Assembly: GCA_030220185.1 (NCBI GenBank)
Contig: JASPKZ010007294.1
Location: 485,001-549,000, forward strand
Source: Diploptera punctata
Lineage: Eukaryota; Arthropoda; Insecta; Blattodea; Blaberidae
DNA length: 64,000 nt
Reading direction: 5' to 3'
Part shown: piece by piece, positions 34,743-45,727 of the stretch
How the letters are laid out: every line of letters starts with the position of its first letter
Numbering within the stretch: the first letter of the stretch is position 1
The notes under the pieces: model-generated
Seen by the model: the letters and a program-made list of their open reading frames with translations, nothing else
Databases searched by the model: none
Told to the model about the DNA's origin: nothing
Position numbers and translations under genes: made by a program

Positions 34743-35245
34743 CACTGACGACCTCGGTGGTCTAGTGGTTATGTTCCTTGCTCTAGTTCCGAGGGTCGAA
34801 TGTTCAAACCCGGCTAGTATCGATGGATTTTTAGGATGAAAAATTTCAAGGGAGAGACTTTTTTAAGTTTTGATCCCAAAGTTTTTCGGTCTCGTAAAAA
34901 AACCTTCTTCTTCTTACAAGGATTAAACCTTATTAGTTCGTTCCGGCTCCAAGTATTATAGCTGCTGTGTCCATCTCTTTCGTGGGCGTCCTCCTCTTGG
35001 TAGATAGTTGAGACTTTTCCAAGGCAAGAACTTGAAATTTTATAATGTATTACAGTGGCGTTAATCAAGAAAAACGAGCTTCTGCAGGAGTGAAAGAACT
35101 TTAATCCTAAATTGGTGTCTCTAAGCAAAATCAAATTAATAACTTATCTCAGTTGGACACTAGATGTTTCGTTAAGACGATGTGCTGACAACATTAACTC
35201 CCGGATATCTGTAGGGAAATAAGTATAACTAAATTAGTTAGGGGA
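34743..35245 (+). mobile_element. SINE-E, about 500 bp
   Basis: Head CGGTGGTCTAGTGGTTATG (box A) and GAATGTTCAAACCCGG (box B), then ATCGATGGATTTTTA. The 3' part (ACTAGATGTTTCGTTAAG, AACTCCCGGATATCTG, ATAACTAAATTAGTTAGG) is shared with the copies at 5.9, 14.0 and 35.8 kb. Confidence 0.7.
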
Positions 35246-35545
35246 GCACGATGACCATGACTCTATGAGGGGTGTGTAGGGTATAAACAATGTGATCGTA
35301 CTACAGGCCTTACGAGACCCTTGGGGTACTTGGAGGTTAAGTCCCCCACCTTTTTAGACAATCGGTACTAGATGTCAGTCCTTTATTATCGCTCAGAACA
35401 TAACTGATACTAATTTTCGTTCGAGGCTGAGTCAACTCCAAGGCTATTGTGACGCCGGAAGGTATAGGCTAATTTAATAATCTTGAGCTCGTAAGAACCC
35501 GAACTTTCACACTTGTACTGCCTTAACCAACTGCGCCTCTCCATA
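35245..35545 (-). mobile_element. SINE-B, decayed, nearly full length
   Basis: CTACAGGCCTTACGAGACCC (3' end) through GGCTGAGTCAACTCCAAGGC to CTGCCTTAACCAACTGCGCC (head), in reverse orientation. Confidence 0.65.
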
Positions 35546-35794
35546 TGAAATGAGTGCAGGTAAATTTCCATACAATAAAGTTGATGGACCTTGCACCTCC
35601 GTCTCTCCGTGCATTTGGGTAAAACTCTAAGAAAGGAGTGTCCTTATGAACAACCCGCACTCGGCTAAGAGCCATTACCCTTTCTTTTTTCTTATAAGAC
35701 CTGAATATGTATGCGTAAAAGTTTAATATTGTTATTATATGCAGCATGTTCCATTACATGCTTCATGTAGTCACACTCTATTTCTAATTATTAC

Positions 35795-36165
35795 ACTGGT
35801 GATTAATCCCTTTTCGTCCAGTCGGGACACGAATCCTCGCTTAATGGAAAGTTCCATAACCAGACTAATTTAGTTACGTTTATTTCCCTATAGTGTCCGG
35901 GAGTGAATCGCCTCCAGGAGACATCTAGTAGCAAACTAAGGTATTATGTGGATGGAGCAAGATCGGTTAAATTTTTATTAGAGGCTATTTTATTCAGGCT
36001 TGAGGTTCTTTTACGAGCCTCAACATCTTTCGACTCGGGTTACACCACTTAAAGTCATTCCTGGAGGACTTGTCCCTTTGATTTTCTATGATAAAAATCC
36101 ATCGTCCCCGGCCGGATTTGAATCCGCGACCTACCGGACGAGAACCAACCTTGGCCGACAATTAT
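35795..36165 (-). mobile_element. SINE-E
   Basis: Reverse orientation. Head sequence GGATTTGAATCCGCGACC (box B complement) lies at about 36115-36135, and the 3' part TGTCCGGGAGTGAATCGCC at 35897-35916. The order matches the 34.7-kb copy. Confidence 0.7.
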
Positions 36166-37255
36166 TACAATAGCCTAATTAAAATTGACAATTTAAGGTA
36201 GATGTACTCAATTTTGCTTTCATCCATATTTTAGAAATTGTTATAAATGACCAAGCCATCCTAGCATAGAAGCCGATCCTTCTGCATCATAATCAGAAAT
36301 AGACAGTTAAATCATGCAAATATTAGGCCTATGCAGAACCACTTCATTTGTGAACGATTTAACATTATAACAATATTTTTAGGATTTTTTAACCAATTTA
36401 GATTTAATGATGTAAAATAAAGCTAATTTAATTGAGATGAAAAGTATTTTGATATCTTTTGGTTAGGGCGTCACATGTTCGTATGGTAATTGTTTTTAAA
36501 ATCGCAGTTTAAAAGTGAGCATCTTCTTTTTTTTTTAATTTAAAACTTTCTTCAGAACATCTGCATTTTTGTTATTGAATGCACGAGCTTCATATGTGGG
36601 AGAGGTCGAAGTAGAGGGAGGAATGTCGGAGTTGGCCTCGAGGTCCACAAGACTCGAGAAAGCTCTTTGCCGCCGCGCCATACATCGAGGTGAGTGGAAT
36701 GCTAGCAAGTGACCACTAAAAAACCTACACACAGGTAGCTGATGCATGCTGGTACTTTTAATTAGCCGGGCACCACCATTCATTTCGGAATCTGGATCTT
36801 AGGATGATTTGATAGCATGCACTAAGATATCCAATGGCATGCTTCGAGGAGAATAAAATTCCCCACCAACCAATGGAAAGAATTAACAATATACGAAAAA
36901 TGCTGTCTGAATTCAAGAGATGCAAGTTCAGTGTTCTGTTTTCTTATGCTCCTTTAGTACTATTTTTTTTAATCAATGCAATTTCTGTGCCAAATGTATT
37001 GCTTCACCAGCAAGCCTTCCCCGTAAATATTTGCGATAATAATCTAATCCTTCCAGTTGCAATTTAAGTGAAGTTGTGTGCCATCAGTTGGAAGAATGTC
37101 GTCGCATTTCAATAGCGTTCCATCAATTTAAATCCTTCGTCATTTTATCAGTTCTACAGAGTATCCCATTCATACTATAAATACGAAATTAAATATATAG
37201 GCCTGTACACACACAAACGACATTTAATTTTAACACAATAATCTATAAAGGCCTA
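36166..37255. other. No recognisable gene
   Basis: No family match. Open frames at 36535-36783 (minus) and 36834-37067 (plus) show no motif. Confidence 0.45.
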
Positions 37256-37672
37256 CATCTAACTCATTGACGCTATCAACCACTGAGGTTCATGGCCCCG
37301 CGGACATATGCTGTCCATACATCTCTATTCTGTACTTATATTTTCCAAACATTTAATATATCTTATAATTAATCTCCCTCAAAGCATGGTTAATATCATT
37401 CTCCTAGCTCATTCTTGGCCTGCCCACAGTCTGTTTTCCCTCTGGCTTTCCTACAAGAAGTATCCTTGCCTCTTTTTAGATCTCATTCCTGATACATGTC
37501 CTGCCCATCGTAGTCTACGAGACTAAACTCTTCTTATTACATTAGGTTTTCTACAAAGATCACTGTTATCTAGTTTTCTCCATTAGCCTGTCTGTTCGTC
37601 TCATTTCGGTTTAAAATTTGTTCTAAGCATTTTATTCTCAAATAGGCCTATTTATCTTTTCTAAGTAAGAGA
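37256..37672 (-). pseudogene. RTE-A 3' fragment
   Basis: CATCTAACTCATTGACGC marks the 3' end and GTTCATGGCCCCGCGGAC the end of the ORF. Similarity runs to about the FENKVLRKIFGPKR segment. TAGGCCTA at 37643-37650 follows CTCAAATA, where the intact copy has CTCAAATACTCG. Confidence 0.75.
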
Positions 37673-38489
37673 TCATCTTGTGTACATAATATGGAAACAC
37701 CAAATGAAAGAAATGTGATGGGAAGAGAAAAAGAATGGTGATTAGAAGAACAGTAGTAGTAGCAGTGACAGTGCTATCCTCTCACTATTCGGGGAAGCAC
37801 ATGCCCTTAATAAACATGCTTACTAACGATTTCTGTTTTCGCCATATACATGATTTCCTTTCATCTCTTCTGTTCCATTTCTGAATAAATATCGACCTCT
37901 ACCGCGTGATTCTTGGTCTACCAATTCTTCTGATTGATTATTGGGAATCCAATAAAAAGTCCATTTAGCTATCTTTCCATCTTTTCTCCTCTCCACGTAT
38001 ACAAATCATTTCCATTTTTTTTTATTTGATCTCTTTTCCAATTTCCTGTTCGTTGTTTCTCATAGATGCTTGTTTGATATGGGTAGTAATAAATGGCGGG
38101 GAAAAGATTGGAAGACTGTTGTAGCCGAATGGATCTGTCTCAATCTAGACTGCAAAATTAGGTTTCTGAGCCTAGATTATGAAGTTAGTATAAAGTTAGC
38201 CAAACCTGGAAACCTGAATCAGGTCCATTTCTGCTCACTCAAAGGATTGAATGTAAATGTAAACAGGAATAAAAAAATAATTGTTACGCAGACATATTAT
38301 CTCTTCCAGAAGTAACATAGGTTTTGTATCATTTGTACGCATTTTGACTGAGGCTTTGGTATATAACTTCGACTCTTTATATTATGGACTTTTCGCTATT
38401 AATATTTACTCTTGCACGCCCCGTGGATTATCAATGAATTCACAATAATATTCAAACTCCACGGGCATGTAAGATGTAGTATCATAGCT

Positions 38490-38880
38490 TCCCACTGATG
38501 ATATAACGTTATCATTTTAGCAAATTCCAAACAAATGAAGCTATTGAGATTGTTCTCGTGAAAAGATTAAAAAAGAAAACATTTTTAGAAATCTTCATCC
38601 ATCCTACTTGTAGGCACCTAAAATGATAATGATAATATGTTAATGCTTTAGCGCACCGAAATTTTTCCTTTTTTTCGGAACTAAAAAATGTTGCAATCTA
38701 AAGTAAGTTCCAGTTCGTTAACCAGCAAAATCGGACCATTGATAGTAGTGGTTCACTTGAAGAAAATACTTAAAAATGACTGTAGCGATTAAGAGTGGAG
38801 ATTTAACAGAATGCCGACATTTAAAAATCATTCTAGCGGCCGCCATATTTGTTTTCTCGCAACGTAAATATGATTATCAA
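38490..38880 (+). repeat. Dispersed repeat, possibly LINE-derived, shared with 57.44-58.0 kb
   Basis: GATGATATAACGTTATCATTTTAGC and CCAGCAAAATCGGACCATTG correspond to similar strings near 57470 and 57895. At 57470 the frame reads ADDIVILAN, an RT active-site-like motif. Highly decayed. Confidence 0.35.
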
Positions 38881-38894
38881 CCTAATCTAGCAAC

Positions 38895-39403
38895 TTACTT
38901 ACTTACTCACTGGCACTATCGAACCCGTAGGTTCATGGCCGCGCGGACATAAGCTCTCCATACATCCCTATCCTCAGCCAATGCTTTCCAATCATTCCCT
39001 GTATAATCTACTTCCCTCAAATCATAGTTAATGTTGTTCTCCCACCTCATTCTTGGTATAAAGTCCTAACATTCCATGTTCCTAGGAACATGTCCCTATG
39101 TTTGAGCCTTTGGCATGGGTTCCCTGAAGTAGTCCCCACCCGGAGAACCGAATGGGGGACTATTTGACCTCTGGAAAATTTTACCCCAGATGAACCCATG
39201 TCCGCATTTCTTGATGGTTGTATTTTTACGGTGAAAGATCGTTACTCTTTCGCCCAAGGAATTTTTTTCGTCTGGCTTATCACCTTCGACCAGTCCGGCA
39301 TGGGTAACCCTATCGGCAGCAATGCTACCGCCGGCATAGCTCTCAGGATCATTTAAGCACACAAGCCACTCCACCACGACAAGGTAAAGATACCATGGAG
39401 GGG
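38895..39403 (-). mobile_element. Internally deleted RTE-A copy with perfect 12-bp target duplication
   Basis: The copy has the RTE-A 3' end (tail, stop codon and about 150 bp) joined directly to its 5' end (about 340 bp). About 2.75 kb corresponding to 9159-11914 of the full copy is missing. Only GT is shared at the junction. The exact 12-bp duplication TAATCTAGCAAC flanks it at 38883-38894 and 39404-39415. The 3' segment differs from the full-length copy at only about 3 sites in 150 bp, so insertion was recent. The deletion could predate insertion (template jump) or follow it. Confidence 0.9.
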
Positions 39404-40040
39404 TAATCTAGCAACAGGTTGTGTTTTTCTGAAAAAATCACGAGCGACAAAGTAGCGAATGATTTTATCTAATGAAAAACTCAACCTCGCGTTGGATTTG
39501 GAGTGACTATTTAGCGGATAAAACAACATCAGGACCTAAAAATAATTATAATGATTAATATTTACCAAATGTGGGGTTATGTATTCCGATCTTACTTCCG
39601 GGCGATTTCTAAGCCGGCTGCAAAATTAGTCATAAATAGCATACCTTTACTGTTACATCTCTTTGGGCTTGGGAAAAATTAATAACAGATGATTGCATGA
39701 GAAATAACTCTTAACAACAGAACTAACCTTTCTTTTTTCTGGTAATTTTTGAAGTTGTTTTGTTCTGGTATTTTTTGCTGTACCATATCGATCGTACATT
39801 GTTGAATCGATATCCTTGTCAAAGAAGTTAATTTGCGGAGATATTTCTCATTACAAACAGGAAGAGTGGACCTCTCGTATTCCGTACGAGAGCGTGGTCT
39901 TGCACGCTCGAACGAAATATGAGAGGTCGACGGTTGGATTCCTGGTTCAGACATTAATTTTTCTTTTCACAATATCATTATAATATGCATAGTGTCAGAA
40001 TTTCACTAGTTCTTCAGAAAGTGTAAATATTTATTAAGAT

Positions 40041-40190
40041 TTTATATTATATTATATTATATTATATTATATTATATTATATTATATTAATATTATATTA
40101 GATTATATTATATTATATTATATTATATTATATTATATTATATTATATTATATTATATTATATTATATATATTATATATTATATTATTTT
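40041..40190. repeat. (ATATT)n pentanucleotide array
   Basis: About 150 bp of TATTA/ATATT units with a few interruptions near 40085-40100 and a degenerate right end. Confidence 0.95.
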
Positions 40191-40290
40191 GATAGTTTAT
40201 ATCTAATAGAGTAGTCTAATATAATTTATCAGACTTCATTTTTATAAGTAATATTATAAATATTGCCGCCATCCTCTACCTGATTATTTT

Positions 40291-40361
40291 TTTAAAACTT
40301 GTTGTAGACGTTCCTGCTCCTGATGGAATCGGATTCCGGAAGGCCTACAACAAGTTTTAAA
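40291..40361. repeat. Perfect 17-bp inverted repeat with inner palindrome
   Basis: TTTAAAACTTGTTGTAG at 40291-40307 is exactly complementary to 40345-40361. The 37-nt loop holds CTGATG and the palindrome GGAATC-G-GATTCC, then GGAAG. It loosely resembles a decayed hammerhead fold. Confidence 0.55.
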
Positions 40362-40905
40362 ACACTTCATTAACCAAGTAGTACCCTTACAGGTACTAGT
40401 TTTATAATTATATATTATAGCTAATACATTAACGGAATTGTATCATAAATTGTATTAGTAGTCTATAGAGATTTAATATACTCTGTTTGGACAATACACA
40501 CATACACACACATTACATTTCGTTTTCGCCGTTATTAATAAATACTTTTTTAGTCTTATTGGTCTGTGTGCGAATAAAAATAGAATGATGTTCACGCGAC
40601 TTGCGGCCACTAGCATGGATACTGTATGGGTAGGGCTAGTTTGAATTAATTTTTCCCGCTATCAGCAGCAAGCCGAGTGAAACTCGCCGTATATTATCTA
40701 TATTCAGAGGTAAGTGGAAGGGGAAAGTAGTCTAACTTCTGAACTGGGATCCTTGAAGATAATATTCCTAGACTCTACATAAACAGCACACTGTTTGATA
40801 CATTCTTGGAAGTCTTCCATTGGGCTGTGTCTTGATAATGGCTACATAGTAGCCGAAACGCGCCGAATTGTTGTTTTTAACTGCTTTGGCGAATGCAGTG
40901 TTTTT

Positions 40906-41911
40906 ACACGCTTTATATTAGCTTGACCTGTATCTATCTATCTATGTAACTGAATCTTTCATCGCGTTTTTCACCCACTTAAAATAATTGGATCGACTTG
41001 AAATTTTGTATACTTGTAAAGGACCCGTGACAATACAATAATTTCTTATTTATTTTCTAAAATCCTGGCCAAAATCATCAGAAAATCAAAAAAAGTGTCT
41101 TTGTATTTATCTAACGGAATTTTTTAACACGATTTTCACCCACTTAGAAACATAGGATAGACTTGAAACTTTGTATACTTGTAAAGGACCCGTGACAATA
41201 CAATAATTTCATATTTATTTTCTAAAATCCTGGACAGAATCATCAAAAAATAAAACAAAGTGTTTTTGTATTTATGTAACGGAATTTTTGAACACGATTT
41301 TCACCCACTTAGAGACATTGGACCGACTTGAAACTTTGTATACTTGTAAAGATCCCGTGTCAATATAATAATTTCATATTTATTTTCTAAAATCCTGGCC
41401 AGAATCATCATAAAATAAAAAAAAAGTGTTTTTGTATTTATGTAACGGAATCTTTGAACACGATTTTCACCCACTTAGAAGCATTGGATCGACTTGCAAC
41501 TTTGTATACTTGTAAAGGACCCGTGACACTACAATAATTTCATATTTTATTCCTAAATTCCTGGCCAGAATCATCAGAAAATCAAAAACATTAAAACTGG
41601 TATAATAGGTTACGGACTTGTCGACTCTTCAGCGAATCGTTGTCAGAGCTCAGTTGGTAGAGCGGTGAACTTAGTGGTATATAATTTCAGTATTCCGTAG
41701 GTCGCTGGTTCGAATCCGGCTGCGGAGGATTTTTTTTTAGAAGAGTAATAATTTTAGCTCATACTACAATAGTATGGAATTTAAAGATATTTACATTCAT
41801 ATCTTATTCTGTAAAATATTAAAACTAAAAAATAAAAAAATAAATAATAGTTTTAAAAAACTAAAACAGCACGCTTTATTAGAAAACCGAACTCAAAAAT
41901 GAAAAATAATT
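40906..41911 (+). mobile_element. HINE-T copy 1 (tandem repeats, tRNA-Tyr-like module; 3' half missing)
   Basis: Begins ACACGCTTTATATTAG, then a (CTAT)n stretch. Four direct repeats follow with a 165/166-bp period (starting 40943, 41108, 41273, 41439), each with 'cgattttcacccactt' and 'gacttgaaactttgtata'. A tRNA-like module (41643-41730) and the left arm of a long inverted repeat come next. Copy 2 begins immediately at 41912, head to tail. Such tandem arrangement is common in rolling-circle elements. Confidence 0.7.
41643..41730 (+). pseudogene. tRNA-Tyr-like module of HINE-T copy 1
   Basis: GAGCTCAGTTGGTAGAGCGG and GGTTCGAATCCGG are intact as boxes A and B. The anticodon segment reads ACTTAG, one base short of ACTGTAG. 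The intron-like segment is retained. Confidence 0.5.
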
Positions 41912-42984
41912 ACACGCTTTATATTAGCTTGACCTGTATCTATCTATCTATGTAAAGGAATCTTTCAACGCGATTTTCACCCACTTATAATCATTGGATC
42001 GACTTGGAACTTTGTATACGCGTAGAGGACCCGTGACAATACAATAATTTCATATTTATTTTCTAAAATCTTGGCCATAATCATCAGAAAATAAAAAAAG
42101 TGTTTTTGTATCAATGTAAAGGAATCTTTCAACGCGATTTTCACCCACTTAGAAACATTGGATCGACTTGATACTTTGCATACGTGTAGAGGACCCGAGA
42201 CAATACAATAATTTCATATTGTGTTTCTAAAATCCTGGCTAGAATCATCCGAAAATCAAAAATATGAAAACTGGTATAATAGGTTGCGGACTTGTCGAGC
42301 GTTTAGTCGATCGTTGTAAGAGCTCAGTTGGTAGAGCAGTGAACTCTCAGTGGTATATAATTTCAGCAATCCATACATCTCTGGTTCAAATCCGGCTGGT
42401 AGGGGTTTTTCTTTTATAGAAGAGTGTTACTTTTAGCTCATACTACAATAGTATCGCATTTAAAGATATTTACATTTTTATCTTATTCTGTAAAACATTA
42501 AAACTAAAAAATAAAAAATAAATAATAGTTTTAAAAAACTAAAAGAACACGCTTTATTAGAAAACTAAAAAATGAAAAATAATTTTAATTTCTAATACGC
42601 TTGGGATAAAATAAAGTGGTCAACAAAAAAATCATGTTCAACACATATAGAATAAAATTAGAGTTATCAACAAAAAGAAAATAATTTTACCATGAAAAGC
42701 GTGGGGTGCTTTTTATGATTTTTACATTTTCTTCTTAGAGAGCTTACTTTTACCAATATCTGTTTATTATCAAACATATTAATTGATATAGAGCACCCCA
42801 CGCTTTTGATGGTAAAATTATTTTCTTTTTGTTGATAACTCTAATTTTATTCTATATGTGTTGGAGATGATTTTTTTGTTGACCACTTTATTTTATCCCA
42901 AGCGTATTGGAAATTGAAATTATTTTTCATTTTTTTAGTTTTCTAATAAAGCGTGTTCTTTTAGTTTTTTAAAACTATTATTTA
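41912..42984 (+). mobile_element. HINE-T copy 2, complete, with long inverted repeat
   Basis: Same 5' end ACACGCTTTATATTAG, two 165-type repeats, and a tRNA-like module at about 42313-42405. An inverted repeat has arms of about 200 bp (about 42516-42710 and 42792-42984) around an 81-bp loop. The 3' end has a subterminal CTAATAAAGCGTGTT, inverted relative to the 5' end, then a TAGTTTTTTAAAACTA palindrome. A 5'-terminal repeat, subterminal 3' partner and terminal hairpin resemble Helentron-associated (HINE/DINE-1-like) elements. That class assignment is inference. Confidence 0.65.
42313..42405 (+). pseudogene. tRNA-Tyr-like module of HINE-T copy 2
   Basis: Same layout with GAGCTCAGTTGGTAGAGCAG and GGTTCAAATCCGG. 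The anticodon region is altered (ACTCTCAG), so it cannot be a Tyr tRNA. Confidence 0.5.
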
Positions 42985-43316
42985 CTTAAACTTAATAATG
43001 TCTATCACCAAGAAGATCCATAATTTGTTTAATGAACGTTATAAACACACTTGCTTCATTTCTTTTTTCTCCTTAGCTTAATCTCTCATTTTGCATCTTT
43101 ACGTTACACACATAACCAAGGCTTATAGGGACACGAAATGTCAGGAGAGGATATTTTAAGCTCTAGTTCACATACATGTTTTATCACAATATGACATGGT
43201 AGGGCCTCCTCGGAAGATTGATCAGTTCAATTCCAGGGCCACCTCGGAGAGAAGACACATCGTTCACTCAAACTTTTAAACTAAACAAGTAGAATATTGT
43301 AACTTAATAATAATTA

Positions 43317-43494
43317 TGGTGGCCAGGTAGTGTTCGGGGACTATTTGGATCTTACAATGTTTTTGACATTTGTCTCACGGGCGAGAAAACCCCGAAATAA
43401 ACCACACCAGATAATTTGTCCGGATCGGGCATTGAGACCGGGCTCGCCGTGTTCGAAGCAATTACATTACCTCTAGAGCACAGCGGTGGACCCC
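43317..43494 (-). mobile_element. SINE-A 5' part
   Basis: Reverse complement of the SINE-A head and first half: TCACGGGCGAGAAAACCCCG and the head CTAGAGCACAGCGGTGGACC. The 3' hairpins are absent. Confidence 0.65.
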
Positions 43495-43856
43495 ATTATG
43501 CTAAATATGGGAGAAAAGCATTAATATAATAACAAAAGCAAAAATTAAAAAAAAATGTTAATTTGGTCTCTAAGCACTTCTATGGAAGAAACAGAAAATA
43601 TATTAGACTACATACAATTGTTTTTTTTATTAATTTTTCTTTCCACAATATCATTATAATATTATAGTGCCAAAATAAACATGATAGATGAACTCCATGG
43701 ACAAATGTTCCGTTCAGAGATTGATATTAGTGTCTGTTAAGGAACTTAAGGTTTCTAGCAAATAATGATAGTAATTCTATGTCAGACTCTAAATACATTA
43801 TTTGTTAGCAATATATTATGAAATGTAACGATGAAATGGAATGGCACTCTTATTTT

Positions 43857-44935
43857 ACACGCTTTAATTGAGCTTGACCTGTATCTATCTATCTATCTAT
43901 CTATCTATGTAACGGAATCTTTCAACGCGATTTTCACCCATTTAAAATCATTGGATCGACTTGAAACTTTGTATAGCCTACTTGTAAAGGACTCATGACA
44001 ATACAATAATTTCATATATTTTTTCTAAAATCCTGGCCAAAATCATCAGAAAGAAAAGTGTCTTTGTATCTATGTAACGGAATCTTTGAACACGATTTTC
44101 ACCCACTTAGAAACATTGGATCGACTTGAAACTTTGTATAGTTGAAAAGGACCCGTGACTATATAACAATTTTATATTTTGTTTCTAAAATCCTGGCCAG
44201 AATCATCAGAAAATAAAAAAAATGAAAACTGGTATAATAGGTTGCGGACTTGTCGACTTTTTAGTCAATCGTTGTAGGAGCTCAGTTGGTAGAGCGGTGA
44301 ACTGTAGTGGTATATAATTTCAGTAATCCGTCAGTCGCTGGTTCAAATCCGGCTGGGAGGGTTTTTTTTTTATAGAAGAGCATTACTTTTAGCTCATATT
44401 ACATTAGTATCGAATTTAAAGATATTTACATTTTTATCATATTCTGTAAAATATTGAAACTAAAAAATAAAAAATAAATAATAGTTTTAAAAACTAAAAC
44501 AACACGCTTTATTAGAAAACCGAACTAAAAAATGAAAAATAATTTTAATTTACAACATGCTTGGGATAAAATTAAAGTGGTCAACAAAAAAAATCATCTC
44601 CAATACATATAGAATAAAACTAGAGTTATCAACAAAACGAAAATAATTTTACCATCAAAAGCGTGTGGTGCTCTATATCAATTAATATATTTGATAATCA
44701 ACAGATATTGGTAAAAGTAAAGTCTCTAAGAAGAAAATGTAAAAATCATAAAAAGCACCCCACGCTTTTCATGGTAAAATTATTTTCTTTTTGTTGATAA
44801 CTCTAGTTTTATTCTATATGTGTTGGAGATGATTTTTTTTTATCACAAGCGTGTTGAGAATTAAAATTATTTTTCATTTTTTAGTTCGGTTTTCTAATAT
44901 AGCGTGTTGTTTTAGTTTTTTTAAACTGTTATTTA
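43857..44935 (+). mobile_element. HINE-T copy 3, complete, loop inverted
   Basis: Start ACACGCTTTAATTGAGC, (CTAT)n, two repeats, tRNA-Tyr-like module (44272-44361), inverted repeat and 3' CTAATATAGCGTGTT. The loop (about 44672-44753) lies in the opposite orientation to that of copy 2. At 43974-43980 it reads TAGCCTA where other copies read TATACTTG without the extra 5 bp. Confidence 0.7.
44272..44361 (+). pseudogene. tRNA-Tyr-like module of HINE-T copy 3
   Basis: GAGCTCAGTTGGTAGAGCGG, anticodon segment ACTGTAG, the intron-like 'tggtatataatttcagta' and box B GGTTCAAATCC. The acceptor stem no longer pairs well. A T-run follows. Confidence 0.55.
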
Positions 44936-45445
44936 TTCTAACATATTTTAATTTCTTGACAGACAAATCATATTCTTAAATATTTCCAGGATATTAATTG
45001 CTGAAGTATTTCAGAATCGATACTTTTGCATTCTTGATTTTTATTTGTGACTAACAAATTGCAGTAGGTCTATATAGGGATTAATGTGAAAAGGGAAAAT
45101 ACATTTAACAGCGAGCATCTCGGGTATACATGACACATCAACAAAACATAATTCTTATTTGGACGTTATGCATGAACCGGTTATGCTCCGTTATCGAGAA
45201 AAATACGTTTAACGTCTAAATCAATCTTCACTATTTATTCTAGCCCAAATTAAGAATAATTTATTTTTTTGTTTGACAGTTATGTATCAACAATCTAAGA
45301 GCGGGAACATTTGGCGCTTAGCTACATGATTCAAAATTTAGATTAGAATTTATAAAGATCTGGTTTCATAGCCGTTTGTTGCAAAACATAGAATCTCTGA
45401 TAGGACTGATCGCATTTATATTTTTCTTTAATAATAAGGCTATAC

Positions 45446-45727
45446 AAGAGGAGCCGGACATCATAGATATCATAGAAAAGAAAAGATTGCAGTGGTATTG
45501 TCATGTCAAACGAATGCCAAAGCAAAGATTGCCAAAAATTGTTATGGAATGGATCCCAATGGAAATGAGGAAGGGAGGAAGACCGAAGAAAACTTGGATA
45601 GAAGGGGTACAAGCAGCTATGAATATCAGAGGAATGGAGGAAGATCAATGGATGGATAGAGAGGAATGGCGTTTGGTTTCCGGAAGACGGCGGCAGCAGC
45701 CATGATACCGGATGATGATGATAATAA
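45446..45727 (+). pseudogene. RTE-D 3' end with (GAT)n tail
   Basis: Encodes KKRLQWYCHVKRMPKQRLPK, GGRPKKTWIEGVQAAMN and DREEWRLVSGRRRQQP. The stop is followed by GATACCGGATGATGATGATAA. This is the C-terminal end of a fourth RTE-like family. The readable stretch is open, but it is only the last about 90 codons. Confidence 0.72.

Larger units (their letters stand above)
39416..40905. other. Mostly unassigned; tRNA-like and hammerhead-like scraps
   Basis: Holds a tRNA-SINE-like stretch around 39890-39990, the (ATATT)n array, the 17-bp inverted repeat and a GGCTAC-ATA-GTAGCC-GAAAC motif at about 40841-40860. No gene seen. Confidence 0.4.

Noticed and set aside
38895..39403. Splicing as the origin of the RTE-A internal deletion
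   Set aside because: The deleted segment has no GT...AG boundaries on the element strand; only GT microhomology is shared, so a deletion or template jump is more likely.
40943..41600. CRISPR-like regular repeats
   Set aside because: The period is 165 bp with no spacer structure, in a eukaryotic transposon.
45446..45705. 109-codon frame as a host gene
   Set aside because: Its C-terminal part is the GRPKKTW...REEWRLVSGRRR end of an RTE-like ORF, repeated at 7.5 and 47.5 kb. The upstream part is chance reading.
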